Positions 46,856-60,801 are shown, counted from the stretch's first letter. The stretch is DNA of 64,000 nt from Plantago ovata (GCA_028274465.1 CM051456.1:9177545-9241544), one strand, 5' to 3'. The notes: generated from the letters alone by a model not told the origin. Numbers and translations: made by a program.

Positions 46856-49800
46856 TTACTCTGAAACTGCAACCTCATCAACTCTCCAGTAATTAGTGTC
46901 ATTAAACTCATTCAACCCAGAACCACCGTCACCTGAATCTTCTTTTTCCGGTGACTTTGGAACCAGATCCCGTTTCAGCGGTCCAGCTTCCCCAACAATC
47001 CCTTCCTTGAGAGCATGTTCCATGGCCTTCTCAGTACCCTCTAATTCCACACCCACAAATTCAACATCCTCTTCGAACAAAGAGGGTACGGCATCACTTT
47101 TATCAGATTTACCTGAACCATCGCTGGAAACAGTCTCTCCTGAACTGGATGTGCCATTTGGTAGGAATTCTACCTCTCCAGTTGAACAAGAATTGACGGG
47201 CTCCACTGCATTAATGGGACTATCCATAATTTCATTTTTATCCTCAAATGGGTTCACGGTTGATCCACCAGCTTTGAAGTCTGGGGCCTCAGACCAGTTA
47301 GCCCATTCAGGTATCGACCTGTCTCCAAATGGATCATCCTCTTCTGGTGTCTCGAAACGAAATAATCCAGCGTCATCTCCACCACCTGTCGATTTGTTCC
47401 CATTCATTCCATTTACAACATCTGTCTCAGGGATGTAGGAGTCATTAGCAGAAGTTTTGCTCTGTGCAAACTCTTCATCCTCTCCTACCACTACTTCGTC
47501 ATCACTACTGCTACTGCCACCGTTTGTCATTCCGTTTATATTAATGTCGTCCATTCGATCAGAGGTGCTCATAGGTTCATCCTCAAAAGTTCTGTCATCA
47601 TGAAATGCAAACCAGTTTGAATTTGTGATCAGATTGCTGCAACGAAGAAAAATGATAATGTCATGCAACACACCCAGAACAAAGTCCCAGGTGGTGTATC
47701 TAATGTCTTAATTAAAAACTTTGTGCTCTTTGTAAGCAAAAAGTGCATCTGGCTTCAAACCAAATTTCCACAACCACTTCTCCCATAATAATAACTAATA
47801 AGCAGAAATCTGGGAACTATTACTCCAAGTTTTGTGCCATCAGCAATGTGCACTTACAAGAACTTACTTTCCCATTATTTTGGACTGAACTCTGGTCCGG
47901 AGTGAAATTAGTACAAATTCCCAATTTTTAGACTGCTCCCATGGTACCCACGTTTTTGCCACTTCCATACACATATTATTTCATTCCCATCCAATCAGAT
48001 ATTTGACCATAATCATGTTCTCATATGACAATTAAGTAGTAATAACATGAGAAAACGACCCTATATCAAAGATTCAAACGCTAAACCTGTTGAATCTTCA
48101 CTAATAAACTCTACACGACTACACCAAATCCAACAGCTAAATTAAATCGTAATATAATCATTATCTATGTTACAAGTAGAATGTAACTAGTATATATTTG
48201 AAATTCTCTATTACTTCCAAAATATTTTTACAATGTATAGCTTCCTCTTCCCCGGAAGAAGACAACCCCCATTAAAGCGAATTCCATATCACAAGGAAAC
48301 TGTCCATAAATTAATACTTTCTAATCTAAGCATGATGTTTATCCCATAATGCAATATTTAAGAGAGAGTTCCCAAACTCAGATCAGACTGCAGCTGTGAA
48401 GGGACCAACAGGCACCAAAAGTAGTGCTGCTGCTTCAAAACAGCAATAGAATAATGAGGTAAAAACGAAAGCTCACCTTCCTTGGTCATCACCCAACCTC
48501 AACGCAGAAATGACGACTTCAGCAGATTCATCATCAAAGTAAACATCCTACAGTACAATGTCATCAATTTTGGTCATCCTAAAAGAGGACAAATAAACAA
48601 ATGTATTGTTCTAGTATGCCCATATTACCTCATCATCACGATCAAGAGATCTTTGACCCTGCAATACAGAATGCATCCCATGACTAAATATCAAAGAATA
48701 TCATTTCTTTTTTATGTAACTCGGGAGTATAAAAGTGGATCACTATTGATATTTACCTCAGTGTCATTGTTCTCATATATAGTGTAACTAAACGCTTGGC
48801 TCAAACTATTAGCAAGAGCTGCAACATCATAATCAGTGTTGTGAACATCTTCCTCATCACTATCCCTGGTCCTGTCTTGCAATGCAGTTGGACGGCTGCG
48901 AGGGGAAAAGGATTTAAAAACAAAAAAAAAACAAATTTAGCAGTAATCAGGATAGCCAGGACACACTGAAGCAGATAACTCCGTTGGGTTTTTAGTTCAG
49001 TATAATAACCAAATATTTAGCTAGTATACGAAAACCAAATGCATAGTAAATTTTATCTCAATCTCCATGCTGCTTTTTTTTTTTTTTTTTTTTTTGAAAT
49101 AATAAACCTTGGTATGTATTCTAGATCCTATCCTGTAACATTTTCTGAACTAACACCTAGAAGTAGAACCTTAGGTTCGATAACCAACCGAATTTATACC
49201 GAAAAGGTCACTCCTATGTGAAGCCAACTTATGACTTTTTCGTGAGTTGAGGTCCTTCAGGACGTTCAAGTTCAAAAACGATATCAAACCTAAATCTCCC
49301 CAGTATCTATTCAGTTTACTTATGTTTTTTTCCTTCTTTGATGAATGACACCTTTTTCTTTTTGTTTTTTAGTTTGTGTCTCTTCACTCTTTTCGGTAAT
49401 CATCATACATCTACTGAAATTTTCAGTACAAAACCAAACCCAAAAATATATTCAGTTTGGTTTTCGGTTTTATATATTCTATTAAAAAATTTGGTTCCGG
49501 TGCACTGTTTCCGAAACCCTACTTTGAGTATTGAGCATCAGATAACATAAACCCAATATTGCCGAGACAATCTGTCTATAGTCTTCATACAATCCTCTAG
49601 AATTTTTGGCAAGTCATGGAACATAACATAGAACATGTGTATTTAGTGAAAACAATTGTGAAATCTTTATTAAAACACTATTTAAAATGAAGACAGAAGA
49701 AATATAAGACACATACCCACAAGCCCATCGATAGACATTCTCGACAACATTACGTTCCTGTAGGACGGAAGTCCGCCACTCATTCCAATCATTGTTTTCC

Positions 49801-51408
49801 TGAAGGCAAAAGAGAGAATGAAAACATAAGAACAAGCATCGCAATAATGATTGAATAAGTTCCAAGGTAAGAAACTATCATCCCACCATTCTGTACAAAT
49901 CAGCAATGTAAAATTTTGCATGTCAAAATCCTAAATTAAAGCTGAAATTTATCATCGACGCAAGTGTACTACAATTACCTTAAGGTGTGTTTGAATCCGA
50001 GTATCGCCATTTCCCAACTGAACGAGTTTATTTGAAATCCTTGTTAGGTGTCCAAAATATCCTGCTCGAGGAGCCTGCTTGCCTGATGCCGATACTGTTG
50101 GCTGCATATGATTTCAGGAAACAACTTAGATGCATGATGAATATGTTTAAAAGTTAGGCAGGGGTGGAGTGAGCTGAAGTTACGACTTAGCCTGTAAAAG
50201 CCTGTAAAAATCTACTTATCATGCTAAAGCCTGTAAAAATCTACAGGTACTGACACACTCGTAAACACGAGACTCGGTAACTGATCTTAGATTGGTCAAT
50301 TCTCACAACCAAGGTATCTACATGCCAGCTTTCTTACCGGATTAAATTCGGGAGTAAGTGTCTGCGTTTTGTCTGTTTGAAGAATTCTTCCAGGTAAATC
50401 ACAACCAACAAGAAGATGATCGAGAATGGCACTATTCTTACTTTCCAAGCATGAGTATATGATGCTCTCCACGTGATGATGCAGAGCATTATTGAACGGA
50501 TACCTGCAGACGCCCAAGATCATAAGAAACAATACAAACAACTCTGGCTTCTAAAGATGTCCCTTAACTATATCATGTACACTGGCATAGTTGATCAAGA
50601 ATTGAGTAGTACCGCACAAGTTAGATTCTTACTCAAAAAGAGATCAAGGACTCTCCGAATCGTCCCAGAGTCGACCAATTCCTTCTCTGCCACTTCGTTG
50701 CCAGTCTTCAGTAACACCGCAAGGAATTCCACGATCTACTCAAGCATAAAATGAAAAACTTAAGGACAGAGGAAAACGAAACTTAAAAACAGTGATATCT
50801 ATGCTACAGAGTACTATGAATTTCCAGGAAGTCGAAACTGCTCGTGATAACCAACCTTTAAACGATGTTTTCCTAGAGGTGGCCTTAGTTCACCATATGT
50901 TGTGGGTAAAACCTTCTCGTCAGATGAAACATTCAACAGCATCAGCAGCTCACCTGAACAAATAATTTCATACTTATTGCTGGTGTTCTTCAGATATTTA
51001 AAACAGAGCATATACCAGTAAACCCTACCAGCATAATGAGCTCCGGGAATTTTAAACCAAAACATTATTATCCACTCTCAAACAAGTAGCACCTTCCAAC
51101 AAATTATAATTTTGCAAAAAAGTGGGCTTCATTAGGTTCTCATTTATTCACAAGCATTCATCTTTATTCCTTTTTTGTTAGGCTGAAATCCCGAGTATGC
51201 AGTCAGCCAAAATAATGTTTGGGTGTATCTACTTCAGATAACATCTTGGCAGCACCAATCCCCTTTTGTTCATATCCCATCAACCCAACATGGATTCAAA
51301 TAAGCTTCTTACATTGTCAAGCCAAAAAATATACTCCCCTTAAGAAACAGCATGTCCCCTTAAAACTAAGCACTTAAGTAGATCAAAAGGCATTCCCACG
51401 TGCCACCA

Positions 51409-51471
<63 letters not shown>

Positions 51472-54400
51472 TTTAAAAAAGATGGTTCTCACCATTGATC
51501 ATAGGTGTCCAAAACTCTAATTATCCCACAAATATATAAAATAAAAAAATAAAAAAAAAACAAAATAACACAGCGGCCCCAGCTTGTCACTGGGAACATG
51601 TGTCTGAATCTTACTAAATTCAAGAAGCAATGGGTTGACCAGGTTAATATGAAAAAGGACTTCAGTAACGTCATTTAATTCGTTTTCCTTTCAGAATACT
51701 TAATTGATGTCTTCAATTCGTTTTTACCTTCAAACTGCAAGATAGGACTAGCAATTGTGGTGAACAAATTGATTTCAAGAATAACACGGGATTTCTATAC
51801 CAACATTTTGACAAGTAACCAAAAGGGTAGTAGAAATCACATTAACATGTTCAAATCTAAGGGGGATATCATACGATATAGTGGAAAGTCAGAGCATAAA
51901 ATCAGCAATTAGTTTCAACCAGTAACTAGAGAGTATGAATATAGTATTATGAACAAATGGCTAAGAGACTCTCACCTAGTTTAGGAAGCATAGCACCAAC
52001 AGTATCGGCATTAACATGTATTGGTGATTCGTACATGTGTTGGTTTCTGAAAGAGTACATTACTGGTGAAGGAATTGATCTTCTTGGATCCAACAAAGAA
52101 ATGCAAACTGAAAGTGAGTGGACAAGGGCAGATTTCGAATGTGAATCTTCGAGTGCATGGCCAAATATTCTTGCCACAAAACTGCAAGTCAGAAGAAGCT
52201 TAGCGAGTCAAAAACCTTATACCCATCACACAAGTAAATGCCAGACCCATCACAGAGTTAAAATTAGATTTACAAACCTTGGACTGGAGAGTTTGGTGGC
52301 TAGAGGAGATGGTGCACTCCTGGTTATAGCACACAATGTTTCGGCTGCATTTGCATGAACTTCAGGAGGATTCTGGATTGGTACAAAATATATCAGCATC
52401 AGATAAAATAAATCATTATTATTTGGAAACAATAAGTAATATAAAATGTTTGTTGACCAAACAATCCACAAATATGAGAAGGCCAAAACTGCAGTTTCCC
52501 TCGCACATTTCCTTTTATCACCCAATCACATGAAAAAAATCTGACTCTAACCGAATAAAAAAGCCAGTAATCTATATGCTTGTTGGGACAATGTTTACAA
52601 CGCATATATGACAAAGCACATAATGAAGCCGCTGAACAGTTGCATGAGAAAAATCAGGAGGAAACACATCAAGATACAAAATTAGGAAAATGGGCCACAA
52701 TTTTGAAATTTTGAAATTTTCATCCAACTATCAACAAAATCGATTAAAATAGTCCTTCACAAGCAGCCGCAGGATGCTACATTGCTACTTAATCAAACAT
52801 CTAAATATGAAAAACTTACAGTTGTATTCAGCTTATCCACAATCATTTCTAACAAATTGCTATCAGCCAACCATTGCATCACATCCAGAGAATTTGGGTA
52901 AAGATGGTCATCTCCACCTACGAGACGAACCAAGACCTGATAATAAACAGGTCAGAATCATTACTCAACATAAATATTTTTTGAAAAAAAAAAAAAGAGG
53001 TAGAAATAAATAGATAAAGATTCTAAAAAGAAGCTCAATGCGGAGATAATAGAAATATACCTCCATGATGGACGTGATACCAATCAAATCAACCAGCTGT
53101 CTGAAAACATCCTGGTTAGCCTGCACAAGTGAGACAAGAATCAGAAAGCATAATACTTCATGAGAAAATAAGCTTAAAAACAGCTTCATTCAGCTATTGG
53201 GCACATGAGAATTGAACCCCGCATACAATTAGCTTTCCATGGGTTTTAGAAATGAGGCACCCGTGAAAACCAGAGATAGAAGGTAACCCCAATTCAAAGA
53301 TATACAGTATATCCTTGTAGGACCTTCAACTCTAATATCCCTCTGAATCAACTCATCTGTTAGCTTGGCAGTAGATATTAAATTAAAAAACCGTTCTTCC
53401 TAGTTTCACTTTAGCCTTTTCTTTAGGTCAACTATTGTCGGATATTCGCTGATAAAAATCAAACAATTACTTATCAAACGTCAACAGAAACACTTTTACA
53501 GTTAAAATGGTGCAATACAGTGTGTTTGAAAATGTTTTAAAAAGTGCTTTTGAAGTAAAATCAGTTTTGGTGCTTTAGTGTGTGTTTGCAAATGCTTTTA
53601 GGAAATATTTTGCCCTGGTTTTACCAACGTTGAAAAAAGTTGATTTTGAGCAAAAGTTATTAGTGTTTATACCTTAAAATTAAAAAAGCAGAAGTTGTAG
53701 TGTTTGCTAAATTCAATTGAAGAACTTGATTTTAGTTGAAAAAGAAATACTTAAAGCAGTTAGAAGCAGCCATTTACTTACTTCTCAGCTTCTGGCAGTT
53801 ACCTGCTTTTGTTTAGAGAAGTTGCACCATAAGTTGTAAAATAAAACACTTAAAACTACTACTACTCCAGAATCTCAAAAGCACTTTTTTAAGCATTTGC
53901 AAAACATACACTTATTTTACATCTTTTGCTGCAACTTCGGGGGGGTTAACCACCAGAAGCAGAGAAACAACTAAATTGCAGCTACTATTTTCAAATTAAG
54001 AAAAAACAAGTGTTCTAATTGTTTTTGCAAACCCTACAATTCCTGTTTTTGTAATTTTAATCCGTTTCTCAAATTATATATCAAACACTAATGGCTTTTG
54101 TTTAAAATCAACTTTATTAACTTATAGTATAAGCAAGTATAAATTACTTTCTAAAAGCTTTTGCAAAGACAACCTAGCACATAGGAGTAACATTAATTGC
54201 AGTAAACAAGCACGCAACTACGCAAGCATATCTTGAGCAACAGAGGGCCAGGATACAAGGAATTCAACGCACAATTATTTTCCCCTCAACTGCAAAAATA
54301 CACAGTTAAGGGGAGAAAGAAAGTAAATGATGAGAGGGGACCTAAGCAATACACGACAAAACCATTAATTTATAACTAAAATGAAAAGGCATTTCAATTT

Positions 54401-56823
54401 TGATTTATGTTACCTTGACATAATTCATCAATGGTATGGTCTTCCGTAGCATTAAGCATACCACAACCTAAAGTTGAGAAAAAATAATATCATACCAAAA
54501 GTTTATGCCATAACAGTGAACTAAAATACGTTACAGAGAATCAACAGCTAGCAAACCATAAAACAAACCTTACTAAAGTAACCAGCCAACAAGGCACTAT
54601 GAGTTCGGTCTGGTTTCAGAAAAGAAAAGAGCAAATCCATAAGCTGCGATGACAAAGAAATTTAAATGAACCATCATGTGGGGTGAATAACGAAGTTATC
54701 TGCCTAAATTTTTCTTTCCATAACACAATATTGAAATACCTCCTCTTCCTCAACCAGAGTCTTCAAGATGACATCAATTTCACATGTGAAAATTTCACAA
54801 GCAATGAAAGGAAACCTGCAGATATGGAGAAGGCTGAAGCTCTGGGAAATGAAATAAGGATAAACATATGCATCCGAAATTGTTTCTTTTACTTTCTATT
54901 TTACATAAACAATTCAATAAAAGCTCTTCATAACACAAGAATATAAAAACACAAAAGAGTTGAACATGGCTAGCAGACAAATCATTTTTAGATAGCTCTG
55001 ACATACTTGAAGGTTCTTTTGCTGTCAGCATCCTCTAAGGGTTCCTCAACAATATATTGCAGTAGCTGCAAGACCTGAGCTCTGTCTCTCAAACTGAAAA
55101 TAAGAGAAAGATAAGATTCAGAATCCACATTTCATAGCTCAGAGGTAAGTGTCTGAATCGAACAGTTTTCAAAGCCTGAAGGTGCTAAACCAAAACAAGT
55201 ATCTTAGAGAGGAAAGTACATACAAATTTATGAGGCGGGCGTTCAGTGCTTTGCACTCTTGGATTATCTCCTCTTCATCCAGAAGCTCCTCTAGTGCAAC
55301 ATTTTCCTTGTCCAAAAGGGTCTCAACCTGAAGCCACAAAATATGGAATCAAAAGATAACCAAGAAAGGAATAAAAATTAAGGAAGCAAAAAATCAAACA
55401 GAAGATGAGAGGTATTCAATTAAAACAGATAACAATGAGTAGGCGGGTGTCAGGACTGACTATTCATTTGTCTTCAACTATTCCTAAATCAGATCTTAAA
55501 TTGATTGATGTATATCACAATTGACGCTTCACAGAGTTATTTTGTATCTAGCTTGCTGTTCCAAAACAAGCCACTGGAATAATATTTGATGAGTTTAAAG
55601 AAAATCTGACCAATCTGTCAAGACTAATAGCTAAGCACTGTTTTTCGTTTAAAAATAAATAAAAAATACAAGTTACTCATTAGTAGAGATTTACTCCCAT
55701 TTGTCAAACTAAGAATATTAATCCTATGAGAAACATAAAACATAAAGGAACCTTAACATTTGTTCACAAATATATGACTAATCAAATCCTGGTGTATTAG
55801 TTGTATATAGCTTGAGATAAGAATCCTACTCTCTGATATGGACTAGTCTTCTCTACTCAAGTAAGTTGATACTTTTTATTTCTAACAACTCAATTGACTG
55901 TATTTCATCACAAATCAATTTCAATAAAATAAGTTGTGTTATAAATGTCTCATACATGACATAAGAAATACCGTCCCAATTTAACTTGCCGTTTTGCTTA
56001 TTTAGGGGTCCAAAGAACTATACTACTTTACATAAGTAGCAGCAAGTTTTCACTCCAACTGATTTAAATCATCATAAATCTATTCATTCTTATCATAAAA
56101 TAACACTCAACAAAAGGTTCCGAAGATTATTGTCAATATTTAATCATATCATTTAAGAAAAATTATGTTAATAGCAAATGGGAAGCTAAGTTGGGCCAAA
56201 GTGAGTAGTACTTCTATTCTGCTAAGCTAGTGACCCGAATTTCACCACCACTTCAACACTTACAGCCATTTATACAAGCTTTGTAACCAATCAACAGCTG
56301 ACAGCTCTAACAGTAACAGTCAACTCATGTTAAACTTCACACCACATGCTTGTTACAACTACCCATTCATTGCCAAAACTGCAACTCCCAGAGCTCTAGA
56401 AAAAACATATTAACATAACCGTGATTGACAGCAAGCAGGGAATTGAGAAGAAAACATATGAATTAGATGATTGAGTGTCCTATATTATTATTAACACAAA
56501 GCCCAAAAAAATAAAAAAGGGATCCAGATCAGTTGTGAATCCTATGAGCTCGATTCAACACAGAAAATCAGGAAGTTCAAATTCGTTCGGATACAGATAA
56601 CAGAATGCAAGAGGTAGGTACTGAAATTATAGCAACAATTAGTAATAACTCATAGAAATCCACAAATAAACTTGACGAAAAGCTTCAGAGTAAGCCTAGA
56701 TCAAAGCACATAAGGTCAAATTGACATAACAGTCCGTCATCAAATCACAAAATTCGAACAAACGAATCACGTCAGCAGACTCACCGGAGAAGTTGCGGAG
56801 AGAGCTGTGAGCTTCCAAAACAT
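46856..56823 (-). CDS. SAPS-domain protein (SIT4/PP6 phosphatase regulatory subunit)
   Basis: Nineteen minus-strand exons: 56785-56823, 55224-55327, 55007-55093, 54740-54815, 54569-54643, 54414-54467, 53061-53120, 52820-52936, 52278-52372, 51976-52181, 50856-50953, 50633-50735, 50338-50503, 49979-50101, 49717-49799, 48757-48895, 48629-48658, 48477-48547 and 46856-47636. They total about 835 residues, normal for plant SAPS proteins. The family binds the PP6/Sit4 catalytic subunit and directs its substrates. Landmarks: start MFWKLTALSATSP, KFPFIACEIFTCEIDVILKT, SFVARIFGHALEDSHSKSAL, LPTTYGELRPPLGKHRLK, YPFNNALHHHVES, GRPTALQDRTRDSDEED, and an acidic Ser-rich tail. All junctions keep frame except exon 12 to 13, where the only GT donor (TTTGA|GTAAG) leaves one base too few. 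A one-base deletion, an alternative in-frame acceptor, or a sequence error could explain it. Confidence 0.9.
51408..51463. repeat. (AAT)n microsatellite in a SAPS intron
   Basis: About 18 uninterrupted AAT units followed by an A-rich tract, inside the intron between SAPS exons 10 and 11. Probably length-polymorphic. Confidence 0.95.
53520..54174. mobile_element. Two overlapping TIR elements (MITEs) in a SAPS intron
   Basis: One inverted-repeat pair runs from GTGTGTTTGAAAATGTTTTA (53520) to the complement of GTGTATGTTTTGCAAATGCT (ending 53911). The repeat continues inwards through AAAAAGTGCTTTTGA. A second pair runs from GTGTGTTTGCAAATGCTTTT (53580) to the complement of GGTTGTCTTTGCAAAAGCTT (ending 54174). 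The second partly encloses the first, so the intron holds overlapping or nested members of one family. Non-coding. No clear target-site duplication, so the class (hAT-like) is tentative. Confidence 0.6.
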
Positions 56824-56942
56824 GATGTGCAATCGGCGGGGGGCAATAAAGGATCAGCTGAACAGAAAACGGATCTGTGAATTCGAATCCAGGTGAATTC
56901 GGAAAGGTTAGATTATTTGGGGCAAAAGGAGTGGTGAAGGAA

Positions 56943-56951
56943 AAACCCTAA
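56943..56951 (-). promoter_or_regulatory. Telo-box in the SAPS leader or promoter
   Basis: AAACCCTAA (plus strand) lies about 120 bases before the SAPS start codon, a motif common in promoters of plant housekeeping genes. Confidence 0.4.
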
Positions 56952-57414
56952 TGCACTTGAAGAAGAAGATCGATTGAGGAATGAACAAGGATCAAACACG
57001 ACCAGAGACTTTCTAATTTTGTATTTATTTTTTTTTTCTTCGATCGCTTTACGAGATTTATTAAAATCTTGGTATTTTTTTTTTTCCTTTTTTAATTTTT
57101 AATTAAGTACTTGTACAAATTTGAATCTGGATTTTAATAAACTAATAGTAATAAAATCTGGAGTATATGTTTTGTATCTATGTGTCATGGCATGCATGCA
57201 TGTGGTTGTGCATCATGTATATGTGTACATAAATAAAAATAAACTAATAATGGGTACATATGTCATGTGGTATGTGGAGCCGTGGAGGCTAATATCAATC
57301 ACTTTGTGTGTGATTTTGTCTTTTTTTTATAACTATAGAAATAGAAAATAGAAATATATTATCAAATAGTTTTGGTTTTAAACGGTAAATATTACAATTA
57401 ATTTTACACGATTA

Positions 57415-57688
57415 CTTCCTCCGTCCACGACCAAACTTCTCATTTAGTTTCGTTGACTTTTTCTAGACTCCGTTTGGCTTCAAAATAATGCTAAATCGCA
57501 TTGGGAAAAAATATTTTAAACTTATATTATGGAGATCCTATATTATGAAAGTGGAAATCTTATATTTTCATAATATAAGTTCAAATAGTTTTTTTTAGGT
57601 ACCATTTGGGATTAATTCGAAGTCAATTAAACATAAACTAAAAAAGTCAACGAAATCAAATGGAAAACTTGATTGTGGACAAAGGAAG
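57415..57688. mobile_element. Stowaway-like MITE (Tc1/mariner)
   Basis: A 274-base element with long terminal inverted repeats: left CTTCCTCCGTCCACGACCAA, right complement of CTTCCTTTGTCCACAATCAA. The repeat continues inwards through CATTT...TTCGTTGACTTTTT for about 50 bases. It is flanked by TA dinucleotides at 57413-57414 and 57689-57690. The CTCCGTCC-type terminus and TA target are diagnostic of Stowaway elements. No coding capacity. Confidence 0.85.
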
Positions 57689-58011
57689 TATTATACAAGT
57701 ATTCTAAATCTAGGAACGTCATAAGATGACCCTTGAATCGTTACAAGTTTAGAATACGAGGAGTCATCAAACTTAGTTTTATTCTTGTTTCCATCCCAAT
57801 ACTGTTAGCTTCTCTAAACTCAAACAGTTATTTGACTACTCCTACTCGAGTCCTGGTGTTTTTGTTGATTTTAGTTCAATTTGACTTGTATGTATCTTAA
57901 ATTATTTTTACCATATCAAATTATGATGTGTTGATAAATTGTGTTTCAAAACTTGTTTCACCTGACTATATTTAATTAACCCAAACTTGATTAAAAGAAA
58001 ACCGCTTGAAG

Positions 58012-58175
58012 ATTTTTGGGAGTTGTAAGGGTGGTCGAGCGGTAGGGGTGCTGGAGCATGAGAGGTCGAGGGTTTGAACCCCGACAGAGACATAAGATGT
58101 TATTGGTGTATTTGGAGTTATAAGGTGGTAAAGGAGTAGTAGTAGGGTATGGTAAATTTGTCATTTAAAAAAAAA
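58012..58175 (+). mobile_element. tRNA-derived SINE (same family as 35037-35219)
   Basis: The head has GGTCGAGCGGTAGGGGTGCT (A-box-like) and GGTTTGAACCCCG (B-box). The body has GGAGTTATAAGGTGGT, and the tail ends AAATTTGTCATTT plus poly-A. Body and tail align with the minus-strand SINE at 35 kb. A target-site duplication was not clear. A LINE remnant starts just downstream. Confidence 0.75.
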
Positions 58176-58189
58176 AAATGATTACAAGA

Positions 58190-59330
58190 TAAGATCTTTG
58201 TAAGTTGGGAGAAATTTGGGATGGAGAATTCTCTATCAAATTTGCCTACAACTACATGATAGAGGAGAATGATCCATCCGCTTAATAGCCATGGAAAAAG
58301 TGTAAAAATTACAAGTTCTAATGAGAATCAAATTTTCCATATGGTTAATCTTGCAAGATATGTTATCAATTGCTAGCGGGTTGTATACATACATCACTGT
58401 TCCTTCACCTCATTGTAGTACTTGTCATTCAGGGGAAGAGGAAACAATTGATCACCTATTCCTGCATTGTTCTGCTTATGAAGCTGTTAGGAAATGGATT
58501 CTCCCAACTGATGGGGAATCAATGAAATACAATTTCTCTGATACTATCTTTCAACTTTTCTCAAACTCGGAGAAACTGATAAATGCTATTTGCTTCTTTT
58601 GGATTGTTAGAAATACAAGGAATCAAATGATTTCCAGTAATACATCAATAAACTTAAACCTATATCAAATTAACCTACAATTAACAAATTTGATAAAAGA
58701 ACTGAAAACAAACAGAGAAACAACATAAAAAGGTGTGAAGGTCCTGAGAACACACAATTGGGTACCTCCACCACCTGATTTTACCTGTCTAAAGATTGAT
58801 GGCTCATGTTTGATTGAAAAAAGAATAGTAAGGGCTTAATGTATATTGCGAAATCACCAAGAAAAATTCATACAACCCAGTGCTACATTTCTTGGAAATG
58901 TGGATAGCACTACAACAAAACTTTATACTTTAAAATTAGGCCTTGAGTTATGTATACCTATTTGCATTAAAATTCGATCATACAAACTGATTTTGAAGTG
59001 TTAATATCTTGTATAAAACAACCAGTAACCAGCTTCAACGTCACAACAAATTTTAATGGAAGATGTGCGTGATCTATGTAAACATCTAGATGAAGTGCAA
59101 TTCAAATTTGTATATAGGGAAGCAAATAGTGTGGGAGATCAGATTGCAAAAAGAAGCTAGTGAATGAATTTTTGGAAAGTCTAGACGTAGTAGTACTAAT
59201 TTACATTTTATTTGGAATGACTGTCCTGCGTGGTTGAATAATATTATTTTATTTGATGCTAGACATATTATTCGGCCATGTAACCTAATTTATAGTTATT
59301 ATCTATATAAGTATCATTTCAAAAAGAAAA
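58190..59330 (+). mobile_element. LINE remnant: zinc-binding RT region plus RNase H
   Basis: Encodes CSTCHSGEEETIDHLFLHCS (zf-RVT, C-X2-C...H-X4-C) in a frame open from 58321 to 58728. Degraded RNase H-like pieces follow: PPPPDFTCLKIDGSCLIEK near 58760-58820, and FKFVYREANSVGDQIAK near 59100-59150. This is the 3' end of a non-LTR retrotransposon ORF2 with RNase H, interrupted by stops and frame changes. It is different in sequence from the fragment at 29.5 kb. Confidence 0.8.
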
Positions 59331-60801
59331 TTATTGTGTATAGTATGGTTTAGTTACAAAGTGAGTTCTCCAGCAAACATATTTTATAGTAAAAAAATAA
59401 AAAAATAGTGCATGGCAGCACATAGCCACATTACATACATATGGTTCACATCGTCAACCATCAACGCATGGACGACATGGATTGTGCATCCAAACAGGGG
59501 CAGGGTCACGTGCAGGTGAAACTCCTTGATTGTTTTTTGTTTCCCCAATTTTTTTTTCAAGGTCTGTGTACCAGAAAAGTGCCGATGTATCTGGGTTCTA
59601 GGTCACGTGCTTACGTCTTTTAAAATCTTCATGGCCGAAAGTGCGCACCACCGGCCGCGCCTATTAAGCATTTGCTTCCGATAATGTTGGCTTAAACTTG
59701 TAATGAAAGTTCAGTTCATCAAACTAAGCAACTTGCATGCACATTCCGGAAACGTACGTAGAAATGAAGTCTGACTGGAACCTCATAGTTGAGAACATGA
59801 TGATTTGTATTAATTTTGTACTAACTATATGGAATGGATATATCCATAACTTAGATTCTCATTCATTTTAATGAAGAAAAAAAAAAAAGAAACGAGCAAA
59901 AAAAATTCTTCATCGCCCTTCCTTCTCCAACACTCCGGTCAAATTCAGCCATTACTCATTAGCTAGATATAGCTTATCTCCAGAATAACGACGTTTATCA
60001 CAATGGCACACATCTCACACTTACCGTGATTTGTACTGAGAAGCTTCTTTGCAGTGATTTCGTGGTGATGAATGTAACCCAGGCAGTTATTCACCATGTA
60101 GAGGCGGCACGTTGCAGACACAAGGTGCTGTTGACACACCGCCCCTTCTGCACGTGAGGATGAAGGATCTCCGAGGTATGCCGGGAACTGTGGCGGCTCG
60201 GCATTGCGCGTGTGTCAGTTCCTATTCACCTTTGTTGCGCTCTGTGTTATGGCAACTACCTCCGATTTCCCTTCTGTTACTGCTTTCTGGTTTCGTATGA
60301 AGGATACGATAGCTCAACGCAACTGGACTTGTGCAGGAGGGGTCACCAAAACAATGGAAACAATATGTTGCTTCGTAGAACATAGAATATGACAGAGTCA
60401 CACAGAAATGATGGCCTCATACATCAAATATCAGAACTAGATTAGGTGGACTCATACACTAGAATCTGGTAAACAAAATGCTATCAAGTATGTATCAAAC
60501 TGTGGTATCAAGTAAAAAGATAAACCAGTGCCTCTGTGTAGATTAGAAGAATGGCTCAAACACAGGTTAAACCTAATAGTTCCGAACTATATTACCGGTC
60601 CTAATTAATACCCAAACCACCAGCCCACTTTAGATGAAGTACCATGATTAAAGTATAAGTACAAAAAATGAGAAATAGAAGTTATAGTGCCAAACCAAAA
60701 ACAAAATCCAAGTAGGAGGAATATAGAGTAAAAAATGGAGGATTTTCTTTATTATTAACCTGTGTGTTGTGGGTGTGATCTAGATGCACAGCAGCAGCAC
60801 A
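59331..60801. other. Spacer downstream of the PfkB kinase gene
   Basis: No gene recognised. Short open frames at 59441, 60112 and 60204 have no family resemblance. The region nearest 60802 is likely the kinase 3' UTR. Confidence 0.45.

Noticed and set aside
46896-47438. 180-codon plus-strand open frame
   Set aside because: It is the antisense shadow of the acidic, Ser-rich last exon of the SAPS gene.
53190-53300. Reverse-strand tRNA-like B box (GGTTCAATTC) as another SINE
   Set aside because: No matching A box, tail or target-site duplication could be seen.
60112-60392. Overlapping open frames as a small cysteine-containing protein
   Set aside because: No signal peptide, no conserved pattern and no splice context; likely chance frames.
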